NCBI GenBank assembly: GCA_016214035.1
Contig: JACRPF010000004.1
Span: 208,322-272,321 of the forward strand
Direction of reading: 5' to 3'
Origin: Spirochaetota bacterium
Lineage (GTDB): Bacteria; Spirochaetota; Brachyspiria; Brachyspirales; JACRPF01
DNA length: 64,000 nt
Below are positions 18,018-26,099 of the stretch, in pieces; position 1 is the first letter of the stretch, and each line of letters opens with the position of its first letter. Position numbers and translations under genes: made by a program. The notes under the pieces are model-generated. The model saw only the letters and a list, made by a program, of their open reading frames with translations. It made no database searches and had not been told where the DNA came from.

Positions 18018-18043
18018 CGTGCACCTCCGCAAGTGTCACTTAC

Positions 18044-18072
18044 AGTATACGCAATACCCGCCGTCTGTACAA
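18044..18072 (-). promoter_or_regulatory. Sulfatase promoter
   Basis: Read on the minus strand: TTGTAC (18067-18072), a 17-base spacer and TATACT (18044-18049). The predicted start near 18037 leaves a leader of about 20 bases holding GGAGGT. Confidence 0.65.
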
Positions 18073-18179
18073 TGTACCGGATGGCAGAAATGATGGACAG
18101 GATGGACAATAGACCAGAACACCACATTTATATTCTTAATAAACAATCTATTTTCAATTCCCAACGCGCGATTCGTGCA

Positions 18180-18350
18180 GGGGAAAAATGTGTTCCCTCG
18201 CGCCGCGTTCAAACACAACAACAAATAACTTTATAGCATCCAAACAATCACTATTTGAAGGTAAGCGCCACGATGGCGCGTATGTGACGAATCCGTCCAA
18301 GGATGGACGGCTGAGTCACACACGCGGCGCGAGGGAACATATTTTTCCCC
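18180..18350. repeat. 171-bp cloverleaf-like inverted-repeat element
   Basis: Arms 18180-18208 and 18322-18350 match over 29 positions with a single G-T pair. Inside, tightly packed, lie three more inverted repeats: 18209-18213 with 18254-18258 (A-rich loop), 18265-18270 with 18274-18279 (GCGCCA/TGGCGC), and 18283-18288 with 18315-18320, which encloses 18293-18298/18305-18310 (CCGTCC/GGACGG). Together this is a four-way junction. It fills half of the 335-base gap between the sulfatase and the dehydrogenase. No open frame, no target duplication and no U-tract are evident. A non-autonomous mobile element or a structured RNA are both possible; the rest of the gap (18073-18179) shows nothing else. 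Confidence 0.75.
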
Positions 18351-18367
18351 GAACAAAAACGCGCGAA

Positions 18368-19333
18368 CTACCCCCGCTGCTCCGGCACCATCACCACCCC
18401 TCCCATCCTCCCCTCACCGAACGCGACGACGCTTCTCACACATGCCTCAGCCATGCGCCGGTTGGCGGCATCGGTGTTCGAACCCACATGCGGCGTCAGC
18501 ACCACATTATCGAGCGTTCGGAGGTCATTACCGCCAACGGGCACATACGGCTCTGTGGTGAATACATCGATTCCCGCACAGGCAATACGATGCGCCGCGA
18601 GTGCATCGTACAGATCGCCTTCATTCACCAGTACACCGCGCGCGGTGTTTACGAATATAGCATCATTCCGCATGAGCGCAAGCTTCGATGCGTCGATGAA
18701 TCCTTTGTTCGTGTCGGTTACACCCATGGTAAGTGCCACAACGGCAGCGTCGTCGACTGCAGTCTTGAAATCCGTCGTATAAACATCAGTCAACGATGCA
18801 TCCTCCGCCGAAAGAGCCGGTTTTCTTCCATACGCAGTGATGCGCATCCCGAATCCGTGTTTCGCAATCTTTGCCAGCCGCTTCCCGATATTCCCGAAAC
18901 CAATGACCGCGAGTGTCTTACCCTCAAGCTCGATTCCTGAAACACCAGCCCACACGTTCTGCTTCATCTCGGCATGCTTATGTGCGATATGCCGCGCACA
19001 ATCCATGATGAGGCCCATCGTATGCTCGGCAACGGATGCGTCGAGCGTTCCGGGAGTATATGCCACGAACACGCCGCGTTCTTTGCATCGCGCCACCGGC
19101 ACCGCATTATAACCCACGCCGTAACGCATGATGAGCGACCCGGGCGCAATACTTTCAAAGAAATGTTCCGGATACTGATTCGCGCCGATGATGAACGCTT
19201 TCGCGCCGGTATCCCGCTGACACGCGAGCATACCGTCGATGTCGCTCAGGGCGAAACCGTGCATCGTAAGTCCCGACGTTTCGAATACCGCACGGCTGCG
19301 GTCGAGCAGGTCCTGCTGAATGATGACATGCAT
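18368..19333 (-). CDS. D-2-hydroxyacid dehydrogenase (phosphoglycerate dehydrogenase family)
   Basis: 321 residues. NAD-binding Rossmann motif GFGNIGKR (about 145-152), the substrate/NAD motif VNTARGVLVNE and the catalytic His in LTPHVGSNT near the end are all present. Length fits the short NAD-dependent D-isomer-specific 2-hydroxyacid dehydrogenases without ACT domain. It oxidises or reduces a 2-hydroxyacid in the cytoplasm; the substrate could be 3-phosphoglycerate, glycerate or a sugar-derived acid. Its place between a sulfatase and a putative glycosidase hints at sugar catabolism. The ribosome site sits in an inverted repeat (see 19342-19370). Confidence 0.88.
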   Translation of the reverse strand: MHVIIQQDLLDRSRAVFETSGLTMHGFALSDIDGMLACQRDTGAKAFIIGANQYPEHFFESIAPGSLIMRYGVGYNAVPVARCKERGVFVAYTPGTLDASVAEHTMGLIMDCARHIAHKHAEMKQNVWAGVSGIELEGKTLAVIGFGNIGKRLAKIAKHGFGMRITAYGRKPALSAEDASLTDVYTTDFKTAVDDAAVVALTMGVTDTNKGFIDASKLALMRNDAIFVNTARGVLVNEGDLYDALAAHRIACAGIDVFTTEPYVPVGGNDLRTLDNVVLTPHVGSNTDAANRRMAEACVRSVVAFGEGRMGGVVMVPEQRG

Positions 19334-19341
19334 AGATTAAT

Positions 19342-19370
19342 CTCCCGTCATAAAGATATACGAACGGGAG
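19342..19370 (-). promoter_or_regulatory. Inverted repeat covering the ribosome site of the dehydrogenase gene
   Basis: On the minus strand CTCCCGT (19364-19370) pairs perfectly with ACGGGAG (19342-19348) around a 15-base loop. The 3' arm contains the GGGAG ribosome site, nine bases before the ATG. It could hide the site in the RNA or be an operator in the DNA. Confidence 0.5.
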
Positions 19371-19437
19371 CATTCGTCAATGGCGAAAACGGATATCTGT
19401 TATCCGATACGGAAGTACGGGCTGTTGATAACCCGCG

Positions 19438-21417
19438 TTATTCTATGATCACCATCGCATGATGGTCAACGCGCTTGAGCGTAAACGTCATCTTTCCGTT
19501 CTCATACGTGAACGGCAGCGTACTCTCGCCGAAGAGCAGCACGGTTGCAGGTTTCTTCTCCATACGAAGCGATATCTTCACATCGTACAGAGGAATGATG
19601 TCTTCGATGACCTCAACACCGTTCTTCGTCCGTCCTTCACCGTCGCCGCCGCGCTTCACCGGCACCGCGTTGAGCACGTGCAGTATCGTTTTGTTTTCCT
19701 GTTTCATGATACTGACACGCGCCGTACTCGGTAGATTCGTCTCACACTGCAGCCCTTCCGGGAAAAGGAGCTTCACCGCATTCGTGAACAGCGTCCGGTA
19801 CAGGAGCTGCCCCACGGTGCGGTACATCGAGAATATCGGGTGTGCGAAATAGATTATATTTTTGTCGCGGACAACGGCCGGATAATCGGCGGGCTTCTCA
19901 TACGGCGTATGCTGGTGCGAACAGAAATGCGCGAAGTTCCGGTTGAAATACGGCTGCCATGCTTCGGCAAGGAGTTCCGTATGCTTTGCGTCAACACGCA
20001 TCGCCGTGTGATACGTTACGAAAGGGCTCGTCACGATGCCGTTTGCCACCGGGGCGAGCGCTTTGATATAATCGTTCTGCCATTCGCTTTCACCGCGCAC
20101 GCCGAGTTTCGTATCCACGAGGAATTTCGTCCGCTCGGCGTTCATGCCGCTCACATACGACATTATCAGCTTCCCGCCGCGCCGTAGAAACCGGTTGATC
20201 TTTCCGGCAAGTTCATCGTTCAGTATGATATCATCCGGCAATATGAGGAGCTTATACTTGCCGAGGTCCGCTTCCGTGTCGATGACATCGAACATGATGT
20301 GGCTTTCAAGGAGCATGCGCGCCGCGCCCTCGTCGCCCGCAAGGAGTTTCGAGTGATGGCTCACGCCGCCCTTCACCGCTTCGGCGCTCATGAACGCAAC
20401 TTCGCTTGCCGTCGTTGTATTATCGCAGAACTTTTCTTTTGCTTCCACTTCGGCGTACGCCGCACCGATGAGTTCATACGTGGGCATATCCATCTCGCCC
20501 GACGGATGCAGCTGATCGCCCACACTGCACTTCGCGCCGTTGGCTATCATCGCCGCGCCTTCATACCGCAGCGCATTGGGATGTTTGAATCCGCCGAACT
20601 CGCCCCACGTCGTATGGAATTTCCCCGTCATGCCGAGGAATTCCATGCCGGTGGTCACCGCATACCGCGCCGAGAGCGGAAAGTGATCATAGCCCCAGCC
20701 GCCGGTTGGAAGCGATTCAAGCTCAAGATGCGTCTGGAATGCGAGCACATCCTTCTTGCCACGCGTGATATGACCGCTGTTATGAAATAGCGGAATACCG
20801 GCACCGTGACGACGTACGGTTTTTGTGGTCTGTTCATAATATTTGTTGAGTACACCGATCTGGTATTTGGTGACATCGGCTTCATTCGCCGCGTCAAGTC
20901 CTTCGGCAATCATACCGCTCATACAGTATTCGCAATAACAGCGGCGGAGCCCGATGATATCGAGAAAAATGCCATCGGTTTTGAACATCGTGAGCACTTC
21001 GTCTATCTGTGCGCAGAGATAATCGAGATACGGCGAGTTGAAACAGAGCGCCTTGTATCCCGCCTGGAGCGGATTATGGGTGGCACCATTGACGTTCTTC
21101 ACCAGCCATTCGGGGTGTTTATGCGCCATCGCTTCGTCAAGGCCGGCGGAAAGATACACCGGGGTGTTCACGTCTATCTCATGCGCGGCGTCTATCATGA
21201 GCGGCAGGAGCGGCTTTTTGAGATGCGGATGCTTCACGCCCACTTCGGTGTCGTGATACGTGAGGCCGTGATGACATTTCGAGAACACGGTTATGGAGTT
21301 CACATGACCGGCACGGAGCGCTTTCTGAAACTGCTCTTTTGAGAACGATGCACCGACGTCCGGAATTAACTCGGATGTATGGAAATCAAGGTGTACCTGT
21401 CGGAACCTGAGTTTCAT
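19438..21417 (-). CDS. GHL6/GH151-like glycosidase (putative alpha-L-fucosidase type)
   Basis: 659 residues, no signal peptide, so probably cytoplasmic. An N-terminal TIM barrel (to about 340) resembles hypothetical glycosyl hydrolase 6 (HLDFHTSE at the N-terminus, NSITVFSKCHHG, and DGIFLDIIGLRRCYCEYC with its paired Cys). A Rossmann-like beta-galactosidase-trimerisation domain (about 350-520, with LILPDDIILND) and a C-terminal beta-sandwich follow. This layout is shared with GH151 alpha-L-fucosidases and with many uncharacterised proteins. With the sulfatase nearby, degradation of a sulfated fucan-like glycan is a reasonable guess, not more. AAGGAGC precedes the ATG. Confidence 0.7.
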   Translation of the reverse strand: MKLRFRQVHLDFHTSELIPDVGASFSKEQFQKALRAGHVNSITVFSKCHHGLTYHDTEVGVKHPHLKKPLLPLMIDAAHEIDVNTPVYLSAGLDEAMAHKHPEWLVKNVNGATHNPLQAGYKALCFNSPYLDYLCAQIDEVLTMFKTDGIFLDIIGLRRCYCEYCMSGMIAEGLDAANEADVTKYQIGVLNKYYEQTTKTVRRHGAGIPLFHNSGHITRGKKDVLAFQTHLELESLPTGGWGYDHFPLSARYAVTTGMEFLGMTGKFHTTWGEFGGFKHPNALRYEGAAMIANGAKCSVGDQLHPSGEMDMPTYELIGAAYAEVEAKEKFCDNTTTASEVAFMSAEAVKGGVSHHSKLLAGDEGAARMLLESHIMFDVIDTEADLGKYKLLILPDDIILNDELAGKINRFLRRGGKLIMSYVSGMNAERTKFLVDTKLGVRGESEWQNDYIKALAPVANGIVTSPFVTYHTAMRVDAKHTELLAEAWQPYFNRNFAHFCSHQHTPYEKPADYPAVVRDKNIIYFAHPIFSMYRTVGQLLYRTLFTNAVKLLFPEGLQCETNLPSTARVSIMKQENKTILHVLNAVPVKRGGDGEGRTKNGVEVIEDIIPLYDVKISLRMEKKPATVLLFGESTLPFTYENGKMTFTLKRVDHHAMVIIE

Positions 21418-21792
21418 GCCGTGCTCCTTATTACTTCACTATTTGGATGATGAACGGTAATATACCACTATGACCGGAAATGTACACGCTTATGATTGAC
21501 ATTTTCGTGGAGGAAATTGACTTAGCGCGGGACTATTCATGTAACCCAATAGCGTAGAATAGCAACATCCCATGAAAAATACGCGCATGGATGCGCGGAA
21601 TTTTGCATGTCTCCCGCGCTAACGCCTAGCGCCAGCGGTGCCGGATGCACCGCGAGAGCGACAGTAATTCTGAAAAGGCATGGCATTTCGCAGTCCTGCC
21701 ACCGCGAAAAGCATCAAAAAAATACTAATGAGCTTATGCAGACTACCCGATAAATTAAATACGTTAACCTGTAGTATGGGGAATAGCCCAGT
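21418..21792. other. Intergenic region with one copy of the 92-bp repeat
   Basis: 375 bases between divergent genes. The left end carries the ribosome site of the minus-strand glycosidase, and 21575-21666 is the palindromic repeat described next. From 21667 to 21792 I see only a weak AT-rich promoter-like stretch before the next ATG. Confidence 0.5.
21575..21666 (+). repeat. Dispersed 92-bp palindromic repeat, copy A
   Basis: Closely matches the reverse complement of 28047-28138 at both ends. Three internal inverted repeats: CGCGCAT/ATGCGCG (21582-21588, 21591-21597), GCGCTA/TAGCGC (21616-21621, 21627-21632) and GCGGTGC/GCACCGC (21635-21641, 21647-21653). The middle hairpin keeps its stem while its loop differs between copies. 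Confidence 0.8.
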
Positions 21793-22059
21793 ATGAACGA
21801 AACGATGCAAAAAGCATGCGCGCTCTTCTATGACGGCAGCGACGCCCCGAAGCTCACCGCTGCCGGGTCCGGAACGATAGCCGAAACAATACTCCGCATA
21901 GCGCGAGAGCACAATATTCCGGTGGTCAAGGACGCGGCCACCGCAGAGTCGCTTCTCACGCTTCCCGTGGGGAGCATGATACCGGTGTCCCTCTATGAAG
22001 CAGTGAGCATCATCCTCGCCTTTGTCTATTCACTGAAACGGACGGCACTGCATGAATAA
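21793..22059 (+). CDS. FlhB C-terminal-domain-like protein (FlhX type)
   Basis: 88 residues matching only the cytoplasmic C-terminal domain of FlhB/YscU export-gate proteins (AGSGTIAETILRIAREHNIPV, then LPVGSMIPVSLYEAVSIILAFVYSL). The NPTH autocleavage motif and the membrane part are absent. Such stand-alone proteins occur beside flagellar or export genes in many bacteria and can replace the FlhB C-terminus. It overlaps the following HD-GYP gene by eight bases, suggesting a link between flagellar export and that protein. Function here is inferred from the domain only. Confidence 0.8.
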   Translation: MNETMQKACALFYDGSDAPKLTAAGSGTIAETILRIAREHNIPVVKDAATAESLLTLPVGSMIPVSLYEAVSIILAFVYSLKRTALHE

Positions 22060-23209
22060 GATAAAAGCAAGCGACCTTACACCGAACCAGATTTACGAAA
22101 GCAATCTCTATCTGTCAAGCGGAAGTCTTTTCCTCGGGAAACACATCCCCGTTGAAGCAGAGGATATCAGCCGTCTCATCAAATGGCAGATCGATGAAGT
22201 ATACACCCACGACGACAAATCCGTGGTCGACAGCAAAGATCTTTCAAAAAGCTTCGAACGCTTCGTGAAAGACCGTGTCACGTTCGCCGGCATCTACGAC
22301 CGCTGCATCGCCACGGTGCGCGAACATTTCATGAATTTCCAGACGAACAATATCATGAGCCTCGGCAGGATGAAAGAGGTTGTGAACGAACTGTATTCCA
22401 TGGTCACGAAAAACCCCAACATCCTGCTCAACGTGCTCAATGCGAAAGAAGTGACACAGGAAAACAACTTTTTCATACGCTCGGTGGACGTTGCCGCGCT
22501 CTCGCTCATGATCGGCGTTTCCGTTGGACTCCCCGAGGAACGGCTTCGTACGCTCGGCATCGGCGCGCTCCTCTATGATATCGGCATGCTTAAGATGAAC
22601 TCGGCGCTGTTCAAGAAAGTGGGGAAATTCACCGCCGAAGAATTCCAGCAGATGAAAATGCACACCATTTTCGGATTCAAACTCCTCGTCCAGGTATTCC
22701 GCCTCGACCCCGAAGTGGGGCTTATCGCGGCCGAACATCACGAACAGGTTGACGGCAAGGGATATCCGCGCGGACTCAAGGGCGAAAAAATAAGCCAGTT
22801 CGCAAAGATCGTCGCCATCGCGCAGGCGTTCGAGGGCATCACGAAGAACGAGAACCGCCCCGACACCAAGAAGAGCCTGTATGAGGCGATGAAAATAATA
22901 CTACAGGAAGCGCCCACCCGGTACGACACTGACATGGTAAAGGTTTTTCTCTCGACGATGTCGCTCTATCCGGTGGGAAGCCTCGTCATACTCAACGACG
23001 GACGCAAGGCCATTGTGTTCATCCCCAATCCCGGGGTGCCGATGCGGCCGATCATCAAGATCATTTTCGACGAGAATGACAATTACCTGCAGGCCGGACC
23101 CATCATCAACCTGGTGGAGGAGAAATCGGTGTTCATCAAAGGCAGTGAAACGAACACCGTGCTTCTCGTGAAAGCGGCGAACGAGGTGTACACGCTGACG
23201 CATGAGTAA
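22052..23209 (+). CDS. HD-GYP-fold protein with degenerate metal site
   Basis: 385 residues. The N-terminal 120 residues are a helical sensor-like region of unknown type. The HD-GYP domain spans about 145-300 with a well-kept AAEHHEQVDGKGYPRGL motif. Residues that normally bind the two or three metals are lost: the HD dyad (usually HDIGK) reads YDIGM and the first His region reads RSVDVAALS. The C-terminal part is a beta-rich segment (SLYPVGSLVILNDGRKAIV), common in HD-GYP proteins. Cyclic-di-GMP hydrolysis is therefore doubtful; it may sense the nucleotide or work through contacts. It overlaps both neighbours by eight bases. Confidence 0.85.
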   Translation: MNKIKASDLTPNQIYESNLYLSSGSLFLGKHIPVEAEDISRLIKWQIDEVYTHDDKSVVDSKDLSKSFERFVKDRVTFAGIYDRCIATVREHFMNFQTNNIMSLGRMKEVVNELYSMVTKNPNILLNVLNAKEVTQENNFFIRSVDVAALSLMIGVSVGLPEERLRTLGIGALLYDIGMLKMNSALFKKVGKFTAEEFQQMKMHTIFGFKLLVQVFRLDPEVGLIAAEHHEQVDGKGYPRGLKGEKISQFAKIVAIAQAFEGITKNENRPDTKKSLYEAMKIILQEAPTRYDTDMVKVFLSTMSLYPVGSLVILNDGRKAIVFIPNPGVPMRPIIKIIFDENDNYLQAGPIINLVEEKSVFIKGSETNTVLLVKAANEVYTLTHE

Positions 23210-23558
23210 ACGCGACACCGGCATGACGGGCGAGAATATCGCCCTGGCGTTCCTTGAAGCGAACGGATTTTCGCTTCGCGAACGCAACTACCGGACGAGA
23301 CAGGGCGAGATAGACTTGGTAATGAGTAAAGGAGATACGATAGTGTTCGTTGAAGTGAAATACCGGCGTTCAAAGGCATTCGGAACCGCGGCGGAAGGCA
23401 TTACGCCGCGCAAGCGCGAACGGATAACGGCTGCGGCGAACGCGTATCTCGGAGCGCATGGACTGCCGCTGACTGCGGAAAGCATGTTCGCCGCGGTCAC
23501 TATCGACGAGTGCGGCGGGAACCGCACATTAGGTTTCATTGAGAATATTTTCGCGTAA
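23202..23558 (+). CDS. yraN: YraN family endonuclease-like protein (UPF0102)
   Basis: 118 residues. The family signature is complete: GENIALAFLEANGF, the Asp/Glu cluster RQGEIDLVM, and FVEVKYR, followed by GITPRKRERI. This is a restriction-endonuclease-like fold with the ExD-ExK type active site. The role is unsettled, with DNA processing or Holliday-junction links proposed. The start overlaps the preceding gene by eight bases. Confidence 0.92.
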   Translation: MSKRDTGMTGENIALAFLEANGFSLRERNYRTRQGEIDLVMSKGDTIVFVEVKYRRSKAFGTAAEGITPRKRERITAAANAYLGAHGLPLTAESMFAAVTIDECGGNRTLGFIENIFA

Positions 23559-23610
23559 GGAATGACGGCATGAGAGTGGCTTTACATATATCACCCAGAA
23601 GGCGCACATC

Positions 23611-23739
23611 ATGAAAACAGCGGTGCAGATCAACCCGAAAAAGATCAAGCGCCTCAAACGCATGATCAAAAATCAGCGCTACATCAACAATGCGCTGGAT
23701 AAGCTTGCCGTCGAACTGACCAGAATGTTCATCGACTGA
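23611..23739 (+). CDS. Small basic conserved-looking protein
   Basis: 42 residues (MKTAVQINPKKIKRLKRMIK...) with an AGAAGG ribosome site 10 bases upstream. It is Lys/Arg-rich in the first half, with an amphipathic helix in the second (INNALDKLAVELTRMFID). I have an impression of similar short proteins in spirochaetes near yraN, but no database was checked. It lies 52 bases after yraN on the same strand. Hypothetical. Confidence 0.6.
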   Translation: MKTAVQINPKKIKRLKRMIKNQRYINNALDKLAVELTRMFID

Positions 23740-23815
23740 CACCCTTATCGCAACATACTTCCGCACATCCATGTGCGTGTCTTTCATGAGTATCTGTTTT
23801 ATACTAGTTATTGTA

Positions 23816-23844
23816 TTGCGTGTATTTCCGCGCTGTGATATAAT
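23816..23844 (+). promoter_or_regulatory. Sigma70-type promoter, predicted leaderless start
   Basis: TTGCGT (23816-23821), a 17-base spacer and TATAAT (23839-23844) end six bases before the ATG at 23851. No Shine-Dalgarno sequence is present. Confidence 0.6.
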
Positions 23845-23850
23845 CCCTCC

Positions 23851-24999
23851 ATGAATCTTACCGCCATTGCAATCCTGTTCGCAGCCGCGCTCGTGCTGTC
23901 GATAATTCTTTATCTCCCGTCAAAAGGTCTGGCATTCGTCTTCGGCATCATCGACCATCCCGGTGAACGGAAAATCCATAAAAAACCCGTCCCGTACCTG
24001 GGCAGCCTCATGATATTCGGCGGTTTTGCGCTCGGGCTCTACCTCTACGGCGTCTATTTCAACGGCGCCGCGCATTTCAAACACACCACGCGTCTCGGCA
24101 TCGTCATCTCGCTCAGCGCGATGTTCCTCCTCGGCGTAGCCGACGACAAGTTCGACATCCCCGCGCTCTTCAAATTCTTTCTGCAGATCGCCGTCGCATC
24201 CATCCCCGTCTTTTTCGGCATCGGCATCGACCGCGTCACCAATCCGCTGGGCGGCGTGATAATGCTCCATCCCGTCGTAAGCCACATCGTCACCGTATTC
24301 TGGCTCGTCGCCCTCGCCAATGCGATGAATCTCATCGACGGCATGGACGGTCTTTGCTCCGGCGTCTCGGCGATATCGATCTTTTTCATCATGATAGTGT
24401 CATACCTCACCGGCAGCAATGTCATCTACCCGATGGCGGCGCTCCTCGGCGGCATTCTCGGTTATCTCATCTTCAATTTTCCGCCCGCGCGCATCTTCAT
24501 GGGGGATTCCGGCGCGCTCTTCATCGGCTATGCCATAGGCATCTTTTCGCTGGTCTCGAACATCAAGACGAGTTTCGCCATAACGCTGATGCTTCCGGTG
24601 GTGCTGCTCCTCGTGCCGATACTGGACACCTTGCTCGCCATCATCCGCCGCATGAAAAACGGGCAGCGGATATTCGGCGCCGACAAGAACCACCTTCACC
24701 ACCGTCTCCTGCTCCTCACCGGCAACCGTCCGCGCCGCGTACTCGCCATCATCTACACAACATGCGCACTGCTCGGCATCTTTTCACTGGTAACCTACGC
24801 ACTGCCGCGCGAGTTCACACCGCTCCTCCTCTTCATATTGTTCGAAAATATCGCGTTCGCCGTGTTTCTGCTCAATCTGTATGAAAAACGCCACGAAACC
24901 TATGACCGTTTCAAGCAATACGTAAAAAACACCGTATTCGGCGCCGCGCCGGATACACCAACGGAAGAACCGCATGGCAAAAAGAAAAAACGCAAATAA
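23851..24999 (+). CDS. Undecaprenyl-phosphate sugar-1-phosphate transferase (WecA/TagO family)
   Basis: 382 residues with about ten membrane helices. Family motifs are ERKIHKKPVPYLG near the N-terminus, the Asp pair in GVADDKFD, NLIDGMDGL, FMGDSGALFIG and the C-terminal NHLHHRLL. The enzyme moves a sugar-1-phosphate (usually GlcNAc) from UDP to undecaprenyl phosphate at the inner face of the membrane, starting surface-glycan synthesis. The last 50 residues are a basic cytoplasmic tail (HGKKKKRK). The queF start lies inside its 3' end. Confidence 0.92.
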   Translation: MNLTAIAILFAAALVLSIILYLPSKGLAFVFGIIDHPGERKIHKKPVPYLGSLMIFGGFALGLYLYGVYFNGAAHFKHTTRLGIVISLSAMFLLGVADDKFDIPALFKFFLQIAVASIPVFFGIGIDRVTNPLGGVIMLHPVVSHIVTVFWLVALANAMNLIDGMDGLCSGVSAISIFFIMIVSYLTGSNVIYPMAALLGGILGYLIFNFPPARIFMGDSGALFIGYAIGIFSLVSNIKTSFAITLMLPVVLLLVPILDTLLAIIRRMKNGQRIFGADKNHLHHRLLLLTGNRPRRVLAIIYTTCALLGIFSLVTYALPREFTPLLLFILFENIAFAVFLLNLYEKRHETYDRFKQYVKNTVFGAAPDTPTEEPHGKKKKRK

Positions 25000-25393
25000 A
25001 ATGCTATCGCTTCTCGGCGATAATATAACAGCATACCCCTCTTCCCCGGAAACGGCAAAGCTCGAGACATTTCCGAATCCGAATCCCGCACGGCCCTATG
25101 TCATCCATATTGTTTCGCCGGAATTCACCTCGCTCTGCCCCATCACAAAACAGCCGGATTTCGCCACCATCGAGATCACCTACATACCGCGGAAGCGCTG
25201 TATCGAATCGAAGGCGCTCAAGCTGTATCTCTTCTCATTCCGCAATACCGGCATGTTCTTCGAGGCGGTTACCAATAAAATACTCGACGACCTTGTGAAA
25301 GCCGTCGCTCCGCAATGGATGGAAGTACGCGGCATATTCAACAGACGCGGCGGCATCGACTTCACCGTAACGGCAGCGCATGGAAAAAAGTAG
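24974..25393 (+). CDS. queF: NADPH-dependent 7-cyano-7-deazaguanine reductase (QueF)
   Basis: 139 residues, short type I QueF. The catalytic Cys lies in FTSLCPITKQPDFA, and the NADPH-binding QueF motif is ESKALKLYLFSFRN. It reduces preQ0 to preQ1 in the cytoplasm for the queuosine modification of tRNA. Overlaps the preceding transferase by 26 bases and the next gene by 14. No other queuosine gene is here, apart from a distant QueG-like protein at 34990 that looks different in function. Confidence 0.93.
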   Translation: MAKRKNANKMLSLLGDNITAYPSSPETAKLETFPNPNPARPYVIHIVSPEFTSLCPITKQPDFATIEITYIPRKRCIESKALKLYLFSFRNTGMFFEAVTNKILDDLVKAVAPQWMEVRGIFNRRGGIDFTVTAAHGKK

Positions 25394-26099
25394 CGCGCTC
25401 TACGTCTGCGCAATCGATATCGGCAACAGGGGAGACAACACGGCGCGCGTTGTGGAGTGTGTCCGTAACGCCGATATCGTTTTTGTCGAAAGCTTCCGCG
25501 AGGGCGGCGCCTTTCTCGCGCACGCGGGCATACGCCGCGAGATGCTCGAGGTGAGCGAGCACAGCACCGAAAGCGAACTGAACACCTACATACAGCGTAT
25601 CGTCTCCGGAAAATTGACCGCCGCGATAATCAGCGACTGCGGCGCTCCGCTCGTCGAGGATCCGGGGCGCACCCTGGTACGGCTCGCGTATGCGCACGGC
25701 ATCCGCGTAATACCGCTGCCCGGCGCATCGTCACTGACGGCACTGCTCATGGCAACCCCGTTCCCGATAAAGCACTTCACGTATTACGGGCTTCTGCCGC
25801 GCGACAGGCCGGAACGGAACGCCGAATGCAGAAAGCTCGCGGCACTCCCCTACCCGGTGGTGCTGCTCGATACGCCGTACCGTTTCAATGACGTGCTTGC
25901 GGCCATCGGCGGCACATTTTCGCATCATCGCGAGATCGTCATCGGATTTGACCTGACCTCCGCTGCCGAGGAGATATTCTACGGCACGCTGGGCGATGCC
26001 GTCGGCAGATTCGGCGCCGTAAAGCAGAAAAAACGTGAATTCATCCTCGTGATAAACGCATCAGGCACCGCCACTGCGAAACCGCGGCAGAACGGCTGA
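25380..26099 (+). CDS. RsmI-like rRNA (cytidine-2'-O)-methyltransferase
   Basis: 239 residues of the tetrapyrrole-methylase fold: an N-terminal loop DIGNRGDNTAR like the TPIGNLGD of RsmI, then ISDCGAPLVEDPG and IPLPGASSLTALL, both close to RsmI motifs. It differs from classical RsmI at the usual EDTR motif, which reads ESFREGG, and it is about 40 residues shorter. Expected to methylate C1402 of 16S rRNA using SAM. A divergent subfamily with another RNA target cannot be excluded. Convergent with the next gene, stop to stop with no gap. Confidence 0.75.
   Translation: MEKSSALYVCAIDIGNRGDNTARVVECVRNADIVFVESFREGGAFLAHAGIRREMLEVSEHSTESELNTYIQRIVSGKLTAAIISDCGAPLVEDPGRTLVRLAYAHGIRVIPLPGASSLTALLMATPFPIKHFTYYGLLPRDRPERNAECRKLAALPYPVVLLDTPYRFNDVLAAIGGTFSHHREIVIGFDLTSAAEEIFYGTLGDAVGRFGAVKQKKREFILVINASGTATAKPRQNG

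Noticed and set aside
18180-18350. tRNA or tmRNA gene
   Set aside because: The cloverleaf-like shape has a 29-bp outer stem and lacks T-loop (TTCRANNC) and acceptor features; no CCA end.
21575-21666. CRISPR-like repeat
   Set aside because: Only two copies, 6.4 kb apart and inverted; no regular spacers and no cas genes.
23571-23615. 14-codon open frame just before the 42-residue ORF
   Set aside because: Too short, no leader-peptide pattern such as repeated regulatory codons, and no attenuator hairpin after it.
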